NCBI GenBank assembly: GCA_028288485.1
Contig: JAQBNO010000161.1
Location: 40,288 to 104,287 of the forward strand
From: Segetibacter sp.
GTDB taxonomy: Bacteria > Bacteroidota > Bacteroidia > Chitinophagales > Chitinophagaceae
Direction: 5' to 3'
DNA length: 64,000 nucleotides
The notes below the pieces were generated by a model. The model saw only the letters and a program-made list of their open reading frames with translations. It was not told where the DNA came from and did no database searches. A program made the translations under genes and the position numbers. The stretch's first letter is position 1; each line of letters begins with the position of its first letter. This document shows positions 55,092 through 63,738 of this stretch, in pieces.

Positions 55092-57704
55092 ATGCAAAAT
55101 AAAAAGCTCTTCCTTCTCGACATCATGCCTCTCTTATACCGCGCCCATTTTGCAACTATTGGAAAGCAGTTTGGAACAACAACAGGCATAGATACCAGGA
55201 CAACCCTGGTATTCTTCAATTATATCTTCCAGGTATTAACAGAGGAAAGACCCGATGCCATCGCTGCAGCGCTTGATTCAAAACCAAAAGGAAGAGTTGC
55301 TGTCTCATCGACTTATAAAGCGAACCGCGAAAAGATGCCTTCCGAAATCTCGGCTGCGTTTCCTTATGCAATGCAGTTACTTGAATCATTGAGAATACCC
55401 GTACTAAAGGAAGAAGGATATGAAGCCGATGATGTTATAGCGGCCATGGCAAAAAGAGGAGCAGCCGATGGTTACACAGTTTTTATTGTCAGCCCCGATA
55501 AAGATTTTGCGCAGCTCGTTACCGAGAATATTTTTCTTTTTCGTCCCGCTTACAAAGGTGCAGTTATGGAGACACTGGATATTGAAGGAGTGAAAAACAA
55601 ATATGGTGTAGTACCTGGTCAAATAGCAGATTACCTGGCACTAAGAGGTGATAGCGTCGATAATATCGTGGGCGTTAAGGGTATTGGAGACAAAACCGCC
55701 GCTTCGCTCTTAGAACAATATCACTCGATTGAAGAACTGATCGAACACGCGGAAACTATAAAGCAATCAAAGGTTAAAGAGGCTATTATTGAAGCGAGGG
55801 AACAGTTACTGGAAAATAAACAACTCGCAGTGTTAACCGGTGACCTGGAAGTTACAATAGAATGGGATGATATAAAATTTCAAACACCCGAAGAAAGCAA
55901 GCTATTGCCTTTGCTCGATGAATTACAATTTGTAAAAATCAAAGAAAGGTTAGCGAAGTCCGGTTTTATTAATGCAGAAAATACCGAAGAAGACAAAGAA
56001 GACAGGGCTAATATGGCTGTTGTGCAACTTAGCGCGGAAGAAGCAATTCTAAAACTGGCCCAGGCAAAAGAAGTGGCCCTTGCTTTTTCCGAACAGCATC
56101 CGGATCGCCTGTTTTTAGTAGCAGATGCAAACAAAAGTATTTATGAGATTATCCCTGCCAATGACTCAGACTGGAACAATCTTATTGAGATCCTTGACAA
56201 CAGCAGCATCACAAAAGTTGGCTGGCAGATAAAGCCGTTATTGAAAAAAATAAATCAATCGGGCGTCCAGGTAAGAAGCCAGTGGATAGACTTATCCCTG
56301 GCAGCCTATCTTCTCGAGCCGGATGCAAAAATTGAGTGGGCGTTTATCAAAGACAAATACCAGTTAACGGAATTGAATGTAGAGGCACCTTATTCCCATT
56401 TAAGTTATTTACCCTCGATATTGGAAGCACATGAAAAGATCATGACGAAAGTTAGGGAAATGGACCTGGTTCCGTTATTCTTTGATCTTGAATTGCCCTT
56501 ACAAGCCGTTATTGCGGCAATGGAACTTAACGGAATGCGGCTCGACGAAGCAGCATTAAAAGAAATTGACACCGTATTAACAGAGCAATTGAACGACCTC
56601 GAAAAGAAACTTTATGAAGGGGCAGGTACGAAATTTAATATAAATTCTCCTGCAAAAACAGCTGAAATTCTCCAGAATATTTGTGAAATATCTGAACTTA
56701 AAAAAACCAAAACCGGACAAATATCAACAGCCGAACCCTTCCTTGCAGATCTTGCACCTAAATACCCTTTCATAGCCGATCTCCTCAATTACAGGAAACT
56801 TAATAAGATCATTACCACTTATGTTTATTCGCTTCCCAAGTTTGTAAATCCCATAACCAATAAAATTCATCCAACTTTTTCACAGGTAATTTCGGGCACG
56901 GGCAGACTCAGTTGTACCGAACCTAATCTTCAAAATCTTCCGATAAGAAGTGAAGCAGGTCGTGAAGTGCGAAAAGCAATTATTCCTTCAGAGGGTGATT
57001 ACACCATTTTAAGCGTAGACTATAACCAGGTGGAATTGCGCTTGTTGGCGACCCTTAGCGAAGATGCCGTAATGGTAGAAACTTTCAGGTTGGGAAAAGA
57101 TATTCATACCACAACTGCTAGCAAAGTTTTTAATGTAGACGAGAACGCAGTAACAAAGGATATGCGTAGTAAAGCAAAAGGCGTCAACTTTGGCATCGCT
57201 TATGGCATTACTCCATGGGGTCTTGCAACAAGATTAAAAATCTCTCAAAAGGAAGCCAAACAAATTATTGACGCATATTTCCAAGAGTTCTCTTCTATAA
57301 AAGAATACCTTGAAAGATCGATACATGAAAGTCGCGAAAGAGGTTATACCAGGACCAAATATGGCCGCATCAGGTATATCGAGGGCATCGATTCCCGAAA
57401 CGGCACTACGCGAAAAATAGCAGAACGAATGGCAGTAAATGCCCCGATACAGGGCCTTGCCGCCGATATCATAAAAGAGGCAATGGTTTCTATTCACCAG
57501 TTTATTTTGGATCACCATTTAAAGTCGCGGTTGATTTTGCAGGTACACGACGAACTTGTTTTTGACGCCGCAGACGACGAACTACCGTTGCTTGTTCCGG
57601 AAGTGATAAACATAATGGAGACGAAAGCAGGCTTTACTGTACCCTTAAAAGTTAATGTAACTGTTGGCCAGAATTGGTTAGACCAGGTGGAGTATGGATA
57701 TTAA
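55092..57704 (+). CDS. polA: DNA polymerase I
   Basis: This is an 870-residue family-A polymerase. The N-terminal 5'-nuclease domain (about 1-290) has LLDIMPLLYRAHFA, YEADDVIAAM, SPDKDFAQLV and GVKGIGDKTA. The polymerase domain has motif A VDYNQVELRLLA (Asp643), motif B KAKGVNFGIAYG (694-705) and motif C VHDELVFD (His819-Asp820). The middle 3'-5' exonuclease-like domain lacks the acidic DxE residues (ALAFSEQ occupies the place), so proofreading is probably absent. It functions in Okazaki-fragment maturation and repair. Confidence 0.96.
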   Translation: MQNKKLFLLDIMPLLYRAHFATIGKQFGTTTGIDTRTTLVFFNYIFQVLTEERPDAIAAALDSKPKGRVAVSSTYKANREKMPSEISAAFPYAMQLLESLRIPVLKEEGYEADDVIAAMAKRGAADGYTVFIVSPDKDFAQLVTENIFLFRPAYKGAVMETLDIEGVKNKYGVVPGQIADYLALRGDSVDNIVGVKGIGDKTAASLLEQYHSIEELIEHAETIKQSKVKEAIIEAREQLLENKQLAVLTGDLEVTIEWDDIKFQTPEESKLLPLLDELQFVKIKERLAKSGFINAENTEEDKEDRANMAVVQLSAEEAILKLAQAKEVALAFSEQHPDRLFLVADANKSIYEIIPANDSDWNNLIEILDNSSITKVGWQIKPLLKKINQSGVQVRSQWIDLSLAAYLLEPDAKIEWAFIKDKYQLTELNVEAPYSHLSYLPSILEAHEKIMTKVREMDLVPLFFDLELPLQAVIAAMELNGMRLDEAALKEIDTVLTEQLNDLEKKLYEGAGTKFNINSPAKTAEILQNICEISELKKTKTGQISTAEPFLADLAPKYPFIADLLNYRKLNKIITTYVYSLPKFVNPITNKIHPTFSQVISGTGRLSCTEPNLQNLPIRSEAGREVRKAIIPSEGDYTILSVDYNQVELRLLATLSEDAVMVETFRLGKDIHTTTASKVFNVDENAVTKDMRSKAKGVNFGIAYGITPWGLATRLKISQKEAKQIIDAYFQEFSSIKEYLERSIHESRERGYTRTKYGRIRYIEGIDSRNGTTRKIAERMAVNAPIQGLAADIIKEAMVSIHQFILDHHLKSRLILQVHDELVFDAADDELPLLVPEVINIMETKAGFTVPLKVNVTVGQNWLDQVEYGY

Positions 57705-58082
57705 GGTCTGGCTAACACTTTTAGGTTATTTCTTTTTTATGTCCTTAGCTTTCCTGGTACTATTTATCATTGTTGTGTCACTCACTTGTACCGGGTGGTT
57801 GCCTGAGCGGAGCTTAATGCAGCGGCGGCAGGTCTTTTTTTTAGCTGCTTCAACATTGCCGCTTTTGTTTATAAGCCTCTCGATATTTCCAGTTTTTATT
57901 CCTAAATCTTTCGCCTACCCATTGGGCATCCAAAAGGGAACGAACGATTTCAGCTGATAAAAATAGCGTCCGTAAAAAAAGGCTAACTTAAGTCCTGCCC
58001 GATTTTCGAAAAATTATAAAAGACAATTATAGATTGTATTTTAGTGAACTTATAAAGCTTTTTTGCCTTTTTAATTTACCCC
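57705..58082. other. intergenic region with repeat copy h
   Basis: An 87-codon open frame (57694-57957) overlaps this area but crosses the dispersed repeat and is not supported as a gene. TAAAGCTTTTTTGCCTTTTT near 58053 is A+T rich and may form part of the promoter of the TIR-like gene. Confidence 0.45.
57772..57791 (+). repeat. dispersed 20-bp intergenic repeat, copy h
   Basis: GTTGTGTCACTCACTTGTAC is the exact reverse complement of copies d and f. Confidence 0.65.
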
Positions 58083-58958
58083 ATGGCGCTAAATCCAGAT
58101 ACCGTACAATTTCTTACAAAGCAACTTTCAAAAGCTGAATTAGAAAGTTTTTCGGGCATTGTTGCCCAGATTTTTTCTTACCTCGACCAGGAAGTAAAGG
58201 ATAACCCGATCTTTGATAAATACGAGGGGGAGCGAAAAATTTGGGAAGATTGGCCAGGTGGGGATATATATCGGCCAGTTTGGACTCTCCCTAAAACATG
58301 GGAGCTTTCAAAGTCATTAGCCTATAATATTTACAGAAGGATCGGCGAAGAAGGATACGAATTTGCACTTGATTTTAGTGCTACTCTTTTTGGAGAAGAT
58401 AACGTCTCCGTAAACTTTGATAAATTAAACAACACTTTCCTGGAATACTTTACGCAGGCCTTACAGGATATCATCAATGCCAACCCCGAAGTGGATAAGC
58501 AGAGGCCGAGAAGCGTTAAAGGTAACACGGCTTTTATTGTTCATGGACACGATCATGACCTGAAGAACGAAGTTTTATTGCTGTTCAAAAGAGCAGGAGT
58601 AAATGCATGGGTTTTACATGAACAGGCAGACCGTGGAAGAACGATCATCGATAAACTTATCGAAGAAACGAATCCCGCAGGGTATGCAATTGCTTTACTT
58701 ACTCCTGATGATCTTACCCACGACGGTAGCAACCGGGCAAGACAAAATGTGATTTTAGAAATTGGTTATTTTATTGGAAAGTTGGGAAAGGAACGATTAA
58801 GAATGATTGTAAAAGGAGATGTTGAAATACCAAGCGATTTGTGGGGCGTATTGTATGAAAAATATGATGCAGGTGGAGCATGGAAAATCAGGTTATTAAA
58901 GGAAATGCAGGCTGTAGGAATATACGTTGATCTGCAGGCGGCAATAACTTCTTTTTAA
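58083..58958 (+). CDS. TIR-like nucleotide-binding protein (CAP12/PF10137 type)
   Basis: This is a 291-residue protein. The N-terminal ~145 residues are mainly helical and not recognised. The C-terminal domain starts TAFIVHGHDHDLKNEVLLLF (about 149-168), then LHEQADRGRTIIDKLIEE, YAIALLTPDD, and RARQNVILEIGYFIGKLG, in which Glu226 occupies the place of the catalytic glutamate of TIR NAD-cleaving domains. Known relatives include the Cap12 TIR-STING effectors of CBASS and other anti-phage proteins. No cyclase or STING gene is next to it, so it would act alone or with a distant partner. Confidence 0.85.
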   Translation: MALNPDTVQFLTKQLSKAELESFSGIVAQIFSYLDQEVKDNPIFDKYEGERKIWEDWPGGDIYRPVWTLPKTWELSKSLAYNIYRRIGEEGYEFALDFSATLFGEDNVSVNFDKLNNTFLEYFTQALQDIINANPEVDKQRPRSVKGNTAFIVHGHDHDLKNEVLLLFKRAGVNAWVLHEQADRGRTIIDKLIEETNPAGYAIALLTPDDLTHDGSNRARQNVILEIGYFIGKLGKERLRMIVKGDVEIPSDLWGVLYEKYDAGGAWKIRLLKEMQAVGIYVDLQAAITSF

Positions 58959-58987
58959 TTTCACGAGCCTGACTTTGTCAAAACTTT

Positions 58988-59734
58988 TCAAATGTTATCG
59001 GGAACATACAACACCTGGCACCTATCGCAGAAATAGCAAGAGCGACCTGACTTCCCGATTTTCTCCTTCCGCAGAGGTACACGATCTCTCCGACATTCTT
59101 TCTTCTTATACACTTCCCAATGTTCATTGTCTGTTTCCTCCCGTTTCCAGTCTAGGTATTCGAAACTCAACTTTACACATTCATGGATCAAACCTTTTAG
59201 TTCTGATTCGGGAATTTCACTCACCACACTTTCGGGATGAACTCGTCTTCGAAACAAGACTTCATTTTTGATTTTATTTCCAACTCCTGCTAAAATATTT
59301 TGATCCAGCAAGGCTTCGCAGATCAGTTGCTTAGGCTTGCTGCGCAGCTTTTTCAATGCCTTAGCCGGGTCAAAAGAAACATGCATCACATCAGTGCTCC
59401 AGTCATAAACCTCATCTAATGGGGCCTGGATAAACTTACATTCGCAGGCATAAAAATTAATCTCTGCGTACTCGAAAGCAAGTCCTAAACGAAGTAGGCG
59501 GTTTAATACCCCGTCGATCGCATATTTACCGAAAAGCATAAGGTGAATGCGAATGGTAAAGTGTTGAAAACAAAATAATAGTTCTTTGCCAAAAGTTTTA
59601 ATAGCGGTTAACGATTGTCCTTCTATTATGTCAAAAGGAATATCCGGAGCATTGCCGGTTGCTTTTACGAGTTGCTGGCCAATTAAGTGGTCAAGTTGTT
59701 CTTTAAGCAAAACCATTTGTGGTCCTTCGGGCAT
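58988..59734 (-). CDS. Fpg/Nei-family DNA glycosylase
   Basis: This 248-residue enzyme begins MPEGPQM, with Pro2 and Glu3 as the catalytic N-terminus. FGKELLFCF carries the conserved Lys, AGVGNKIKNEVLFRRRVHPE is the H2TH region, and the C-terminal zinc finger ends SCYFCDRCQVLYV. The first zinc pair appears as CRRD rather than CxxC, so one Cys is replaced by Asp. It removes oxidised bases and cuts at the abasic site. It converges with the TIR-like gene, 29 bp apart. Confidence 0.92.
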   Translation of the reverse strand: MPEGPQMVLLKEQLDHLIGQQLVKATGNAPDIPFDIIEGQSLTAIKTFGKELLFCFQHFTIRIHLMLFGKYAIDGVLNRLLRLGLAFEYAEINFYACECKFIQAPLDEVYDWSTDVMHVSFDPAKALKKLRSKPKQLICEALLDQNILAGVGNKIKNEVLFRRRVHPESVVSEIPESELKGLIHECVKLSFEYLDWKREETDNEHWEVYKKKECRRDRVPLRKEKIGKSGRSCYFCDRCQVLYVPDNI

Positions 59735-60091
59735 GGTAGGCTAAGGGGTTAAAAGTGATTTTTGAATGACTTCAATTTCTACGCCATTCTATCTCTACAC
59801 AGCAGCAATACAACATCCTGCTGCTATGAAAAGATGCAGTATAAGGGAGTGACACAACCGGGGATGCACAGAAAACAACAGTTGGTACCATAAAAAAATC
59901 AGGCAAACAGCGAGGAGTGGGTTCTCCCTTTAGGGTTGCGGCTGTCCTTTGCTTTCGCGCTGTAACTTGTACTTGTTCACCTACTGCGTCAGGCAATCCA
60001 ACTTACCGCTAAAGCAATTGTTCTCGAGGCGTGCCGCTTCCAATCCGTCGACTTAGCATCATGTTTGCATCTTAGAAATAAACAGTAACAG
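59735..60091. other. divergent intergenic region with repeat copy i
   Basis: No gene is supported between the minus-strand glycosylase and the plus-strand flavoprotein. It contains the dispersed repeat and the promoters of both genes, which I could not pinpoint. Confidence 0.45.
59839..59858 (-). repeat. dispersed 20-bp intergenic repeat, copy i
   Basis: GTATAAGGGAGTGACACAAC on the plus strand differs from copies d and f at a few positions. Confidence 0.55.
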
Positions 60092-61021
60092 ATGGAGCTT
60101 TTTGATTGCATTATTGTAGGTGGTGGACCCGCAGGATTAAATGCAGCAGTTGTTTTAGGAAGCAGTCAACGAAAGGTATTATTGTTTGATACCGGGCAAT
60201 ATCGCAACAGGTATTCTCATGGCATGCACAACTACCTGACGAGAGATTGTATTGACCCTGCAGAATTTATTGAAATAAGCCAAAAAGAAATCTTCAAGTA
60301 CGGGGTTCAACTGTTGCATAAAAAAGTTGTGAACGCACGAAAAAATGAGGAAGAAGTGTTTGTAGTAAAAGATGAAGAAGGTACTCTGTACTATTCGAAA
60401 AAAATGTTGATTGCAACAGGGTTAACTGATCCTTTACCCCAAGTGGAAGGTTTTGAAGAAATGTATGGAAAATCAGTATTCCACTGTCCCTATTGCGATG
60501 GCTGGGAAGTGAGAAATAAAAGATTGGGTGTTTACGCGAAAAATAAGAACGGGTTCGATCTTGCAATATCCTTAAAAGGCTGGAGCGCTCATGTTGCTAT
60601 ATTCACTGATGGAGTTAAGAAATTTAAGCCACACGAAAAAGAAGAGCTTGCAGCGAATGATATAGCAGTTATAACCCTCCCCGTTCTAAAGCTGGCAGGT
60701 GACGACGGAATGATTGAGAAAATAATCTTTAGAGACGGAACTGACTATTTGTTAGATGCGCTGTTTTTTGTAAATGGCTTTGCTCAGCAATGTGACCTGG
60801 CGGAAACATTTGATTGTGAAATGAGCAAGCAGGGTAAGGTATTGACCAACCAGTACCAGCAAACAAAAACTCGCGGGTTGTATGTTGCAGGAGACGCAGA
60901 CAAAGACATGCATTTTGTAGTAGTGGCGGCAGCCGAAGGAGCCAAAGCAGCAGTGATCATCAATAAGGAGATTCAAAAGGAAATCAGTAAACAAAGGCTT
61001 GCAAATGCAAAGCCGGTTTAA
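60092..61021 (+). CDS. thioredoxin-reductase-like FAD/NAD(P) oxidoreductase
   Basis: This 309-residue protein has the FAD motif CIIVGGGPAGLNAA (GGGPAG at 10-15), the active-site disulfide candidate Cys132-Pro-Tyr-Cys135 in HCPYCDGWE, and the C-terminal GLYVAGDADKDMHFVVVAAA. The NADPH-binding GxGxxA motif of true TrxB is replaced by GVYAKNKNGFDLA, so the electron donor may differ. Proteins of this HCPYC type are close to TrxR but often use other partners. It stands alone on the plus strand. Confidence 0.88.
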   Translation: MELFDCIIVGGGPAGLNAAVVLGSSQRKVLLFDTGQYRNRYSHGMHNYLTRDCIDPAEFIEISQKEIFKYGVQLLHKKVVNARKNEEEVFVVKDEEGTLYYSKKMLIATGLTDPLPQVEGFEEMYGKSVFHCPYCDGWEVRNKRLGVYAKNKNGFDLAISLKGWSAHVAIFTDGVKKFKPHEKEELAANDIAVITLPVLKLAGDDGMIEKIIFRDGTDYLLDALFFVNGFAQQCDLAETFDCEMSKQGKVLTNQYQQTKTRGLYVAGDADKDMHFVVVAAAEGAKAAVIINKEIQKEISKQRLANAKPV

Positions 61022-61365
61022 GTATTACTATTCACGAATTACACGATAAGCTATCACCGGAAAAGCTTTCGACCGCGGTAATTTTTTGAGACGATTGATA
61101 GTATTTACAATTGGAAATTGCTGGGCAAAGTGCCAGCCGTAAAAGTGAGTAACACTACTGTCCCGTTCACGGGAACGATGCTCAATAGAACCAAAGCAGT
61201 TAAGGACAAAAAAGCATTTGTGGTAAGAAGCGGGGAGAACGACAACTTCATTTTAAAACGAAACGGTTAGCCCCGTTTTCAAAAAGGCTTTAACGATTTT
61301 TATGGCTATTCGTTGCTGTAAAAAGAAAATAGTTTTGAAACTTTGAAAATATAATCACCCATTTA
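61022..61365. other. intergenic region with repeat element and possible coding remnant
   Basis: No intact gene is visible. Repeat copy k is followed by TTCACGGGAACGATGCTCAA (61166-61185), which recurs at 53981. A short frame after it (AVKDKKAFVVRSGENDNF and a stop at 61270) has a protein-like composition but no start or family. It may be a gene fragment carried with the repeat. Confidence 0.4.
61139..61158 (-). repeat. dispersed 20-bp intergenic repeat, copy k
   Basis: GTAAAAGTGAGTAACACTAC on the plus strand differs from copies d and f at four positions. It is followed by the TTCACGGGAAC element. Confidence 0.5.
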
Positions 61366-62142
61366 ATGGATCATCTTAGAATGTTATGGCTTATCGTAAT
61401 TGTTACATTTCTTTTAGTTTCAGCGGTGCATGCCCAGGATAAAACTCTCACAAACGGAACGATCATTATTACGTTGATAAGCGAGGATACGATATGGATG
61501 GGCGCCGACAGCAGAACCTCGGCGCTGACCGATAAGGGCTATACAGTTAACAAAGAAGGCATGTGTAAAATTCATAGCACAAACGACGTAGTTTATGCTA
61601 TGGCCGGTCATGTTCGATATGTAGATAACAGCTTCAACTTTTTAGAAATTATGGAAGCATGCATCAACCAACAAAGCGACTTCGAAAAATCTATGGAGTT
61701 GTTCGCAGAAAGAACCAAAACTGAGATCGGGTCTATTCTTAAAAAGTTTTCGAGGAAAAGCATCAATACCCTTATTCAAACAAACAAGGGCTCCTTTCTA
61801 AGTGTTGTTGCGATATCGTTTGTGAATGGTGAAAAGAAAATAAAAGAGATGAAGTTTTCAATAGAAGCTGTGAACAATAATAAATGGAATGTTATTTATA
61901 AGGAAGCAGCAGCAAGCGGTGTTGGTTCGCTCAGGTTTTTGGGGCATGCTGCCAACGCCTCAACCTTTATACGCGACAATAAATTATACTTTGGAAATGG
62001 CCGGAATATCCCTGATAAGATCAATGACCTTATCAGGTTAGAGTCAACCGTCAGCACGATAACTGTAGGTATGCCGGCAGATGTAATCAGTATTTATAAT
62101 GGTGGTTATAAAAGGGTCATTGCCAGTGGGCTGTGTCGGTGA
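61366..62142 (+). CDS. secreted proteasome-beta-like (Ntn-hydrolase) protein
   Basis: This 258-residue protein has a signal peptide (cleavage near Ala23-Gln24). After it, Gly31-Thr32 is followed by MGADSRTS, with Asp48 17 residues along if Thr32 counts as 1, as in proteasome beta subunits (Thr1, Asp17). CKIHSTNDVVYAMAGH matches the strand holding Lys33 and the Ala-Gly pair, with about four extra residues before the Lys. I infer an Ntn-hydrolase fold, possibly with autocleavage at Gly31-Thr32. No partner peptidase genes are nearby. The substrate is unknown. Confidence 0.7.
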   Translation: MDHLRMLWLIVIVTFLLVSAVHAQDKTLTNGTIIITLISEDTIWMGADSRTSALTDKGYTVNKEGMCKIHSTNDVVYAMAGHVRYVDNSFNFLEIMEACINQQSDFEKSMELFAERTKTEIGSILKKFSRKSINTLIQTNKGSFLSVVAISFVNGEKKIKEMKFSIEAVNNNKWNVIYKEAAASGVGSLRFLGHAANASTFIRDNKLYFGNGRNIPDKINDLIRLESTVSTITVGMPADVISIYNGGYKRVIASGLCR

Positions 62143-62757
62143 GGGCCGATCCCTTCTCTTAAAAAGCTACTGTCAACGTTAACGACGGGGTTACATCCTT
62201 TAGAAAATTATTGAAATAAAAAGCCGGTTCTATTTTCACTTTTCCTCCTAAAAGTGAAAATAGCAACTTATCCGACCACTGATCGGAAAGTCATTTTTGT
62301 GCGGCTGCACTTCCCTGCTTAATTTCTTTGATCAGCGTAGATGTATCCATGAAATAGTAAAACAGGCAGACGGTTATAATAACATAAATGCAGAATGCAA
62401 AGAAAGGGTTGCCTGTGGAAGTGATTCTGTTCGAAAAGAAACAACATCTTCATTATTGTTTCTTACGACTTCGCCGTCTTGTAATTCAAGCTTTTTTTTG
62501 CTGCAACCGCCTCCCAAACTACCCGGGGAAAGACGACTACCATTCAGGAAAAATTTTTTCAATAGCTGCCTATTGAACCCTTCAGGACGTATTGAACACG
62601 TTTGCTTTTTCACTACTTAAAAGGCTCGATACCAATTCGGTCAATGTGGGCAAATGCAACTTAATGAATTTCAGCAGCATCTTTTAAAGAGAATTATACA
62701 AATCCAATCCGTCCGTGCCCTTTTATTAACCCGATTTGTTAACCAAACATCTTTTCT
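62143..62757. other. gene-free region with a long perfect hairpin
   Basis: No supported gene. Open frames here have unusual composition and no recognisable motifs. The region contains the hairpin at 62230-62263 and a second, weaker one (TCCGA/TCGGA at about 62270-62286). Its last bases should hold the promoter of the lytic transglycosylase gene. Confidence 0.45.
62230..62263. other. perfect 14-bp hairpin with CCTCCT loop
   Basis: The arms CTATTTTCACTTTT (62230-62243) and AAAAGTGAAAATAG (62250-62263) are exact reverse complements, and the loop is CCTCCT. No T-run follows at once, so it is not a standard terminator. It lies 88 bp after the proteasome-like gene. Confidence 0.65.
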
Positions 62758-63630
62758 ATGAAAAACCTGAAAAATGTTGTTAGGGATCATTGTGTTATAA
62801 AAGCATCAGCGGTTCGAGTGGTAGTTTTTTTCCTTGCTTTTTCTCTCTCCGGCTTTAAAACCAGAACCCACAATGAAGATGTAAAGAAACCTGCATCAGA
62901 AAAAAAGGCACTTGATAAGTGCAGTCTTTCGCCCCTCTTTTCCAATAGCACTGTAGATACTGCCCGGCCTTATGCTACTCCGTTAAATTCCAGAGTTGTT
63001 CCGTTCGTTCGCAGGTATATCCGTTCGGATGGACTCAGGCTCGAAAAGATGAAGATCTGGGGTAAAACTCATTTCGAAATGTACGATCGTATATTAAGTC
63101 ATTATGGTCTGCCAAAGGAGCTGAAATACTTATCTGTTATCGAGTCAGACTTAATTTCTAAAGCTGTTTCGGTTTCTGGTGCGGTAGGCCCGTGGCAAAT
63201 TATGGCAGAAGAAGCGACGAACAAGGGCCTCAGTATTAATGGAAGAGTTGATGAGCGCAGAAGCTTTAGCAAAAGCACACATGCGGCCGCAAAAATTTTG
63301 AAAGAATTATATACCCAGTTTAACGACTGGACACTGGTAATCGCAGCATACAATTGCGGGGCAGGAAGAGTAAGGAAAGCCATCAGGAAAAGCGGGAGTA
63401 AGAACTTTTGGTATCTCCAGGAATATTTGCCGCTTGAAACGCGGTGTCATGTAAAGAGATTTATTGGAACACATTTTATTTTTGAAGGAAGCGGCGGATT
63501 AACAACAATGACAGCTTCGGAAGTTGAGCGCTATAAGATAAAAGTTGCCGCAACAGAGGTAAAGAAATTGAAGGTTGCGGAAGATGAAAAGTTTAGGGAT
63601 ATTGCTTGTGTTGATGTCTGCCCTTCTTAG
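62758..63630 (+). CDS. lytic transglycosylase (SLT/MltD-like)
   Basis: This 290-residue protein has a hydrophobic segment (VRVVVFFLAFSLSG) near the N-terminus, probably a signal anchor, and an SLT domain at about 105-230. YGLPKELKYLSVIESDL contains catalytic Glu129; GAVGPWQIMAEEA and WTLVIAAYNCGAGRVRKAI are the other signature blocks. It cleaves the glycan strand of peptidoglycan with formation of an anhydro end. No LysM repeats are present, unlike full MltD. Confidence 0.92.
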   Translation: MKNLKNVVRDHCVIKASAVRVVVFFLAFSLSGFKTRTHNEDVKKPASEKKALDKCSLSPLFSNSTVDTARPYATPLNSRVVPFVRRYIRSDGLRLEKMKIWGKTHFEMYDRILSHYGLPKELKYLSVIESDLISKAVSVSGAVGPWQIMAEEATNKGLSINGRVDERRSFSKSTHAAAKILKELYTQFNDWTLVIAAYNCGAGRVRKAIRKSGSKNFWYLQEYLPLETRCHVKRFIGTHFIFEGSGGLTTMTASEVERYKIKVAATEVKKLKVAEDEKFRDIACVDVCPS

Positions 63631-63738
63631 AAAGTGTGTAATAAGCGCTGCTATACTTTGTGGGCTAATACAATCTGCAACGACAAAAGAATTGATTGTT
63701 TTCTTTTGAGCCAGGCCATATTGCTACTATTTTTCATC

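Noticed and set aside
57694..57957. Open frame of 87 codons after polA (MDIKVWLTLL...)
   Set aside because: It overlaps the end of polA and reads through dispersed repeat copy h; the hydrophobic look comes from the repeat sequence, and similar frames arise at other copies.
62297..62620. Open frames on both strands between the proteasome-like and SLT genes
   Set aside because: Composition rich in Cys and Ser, no motif, overlapping frames on both strands. Treated as non-coding.
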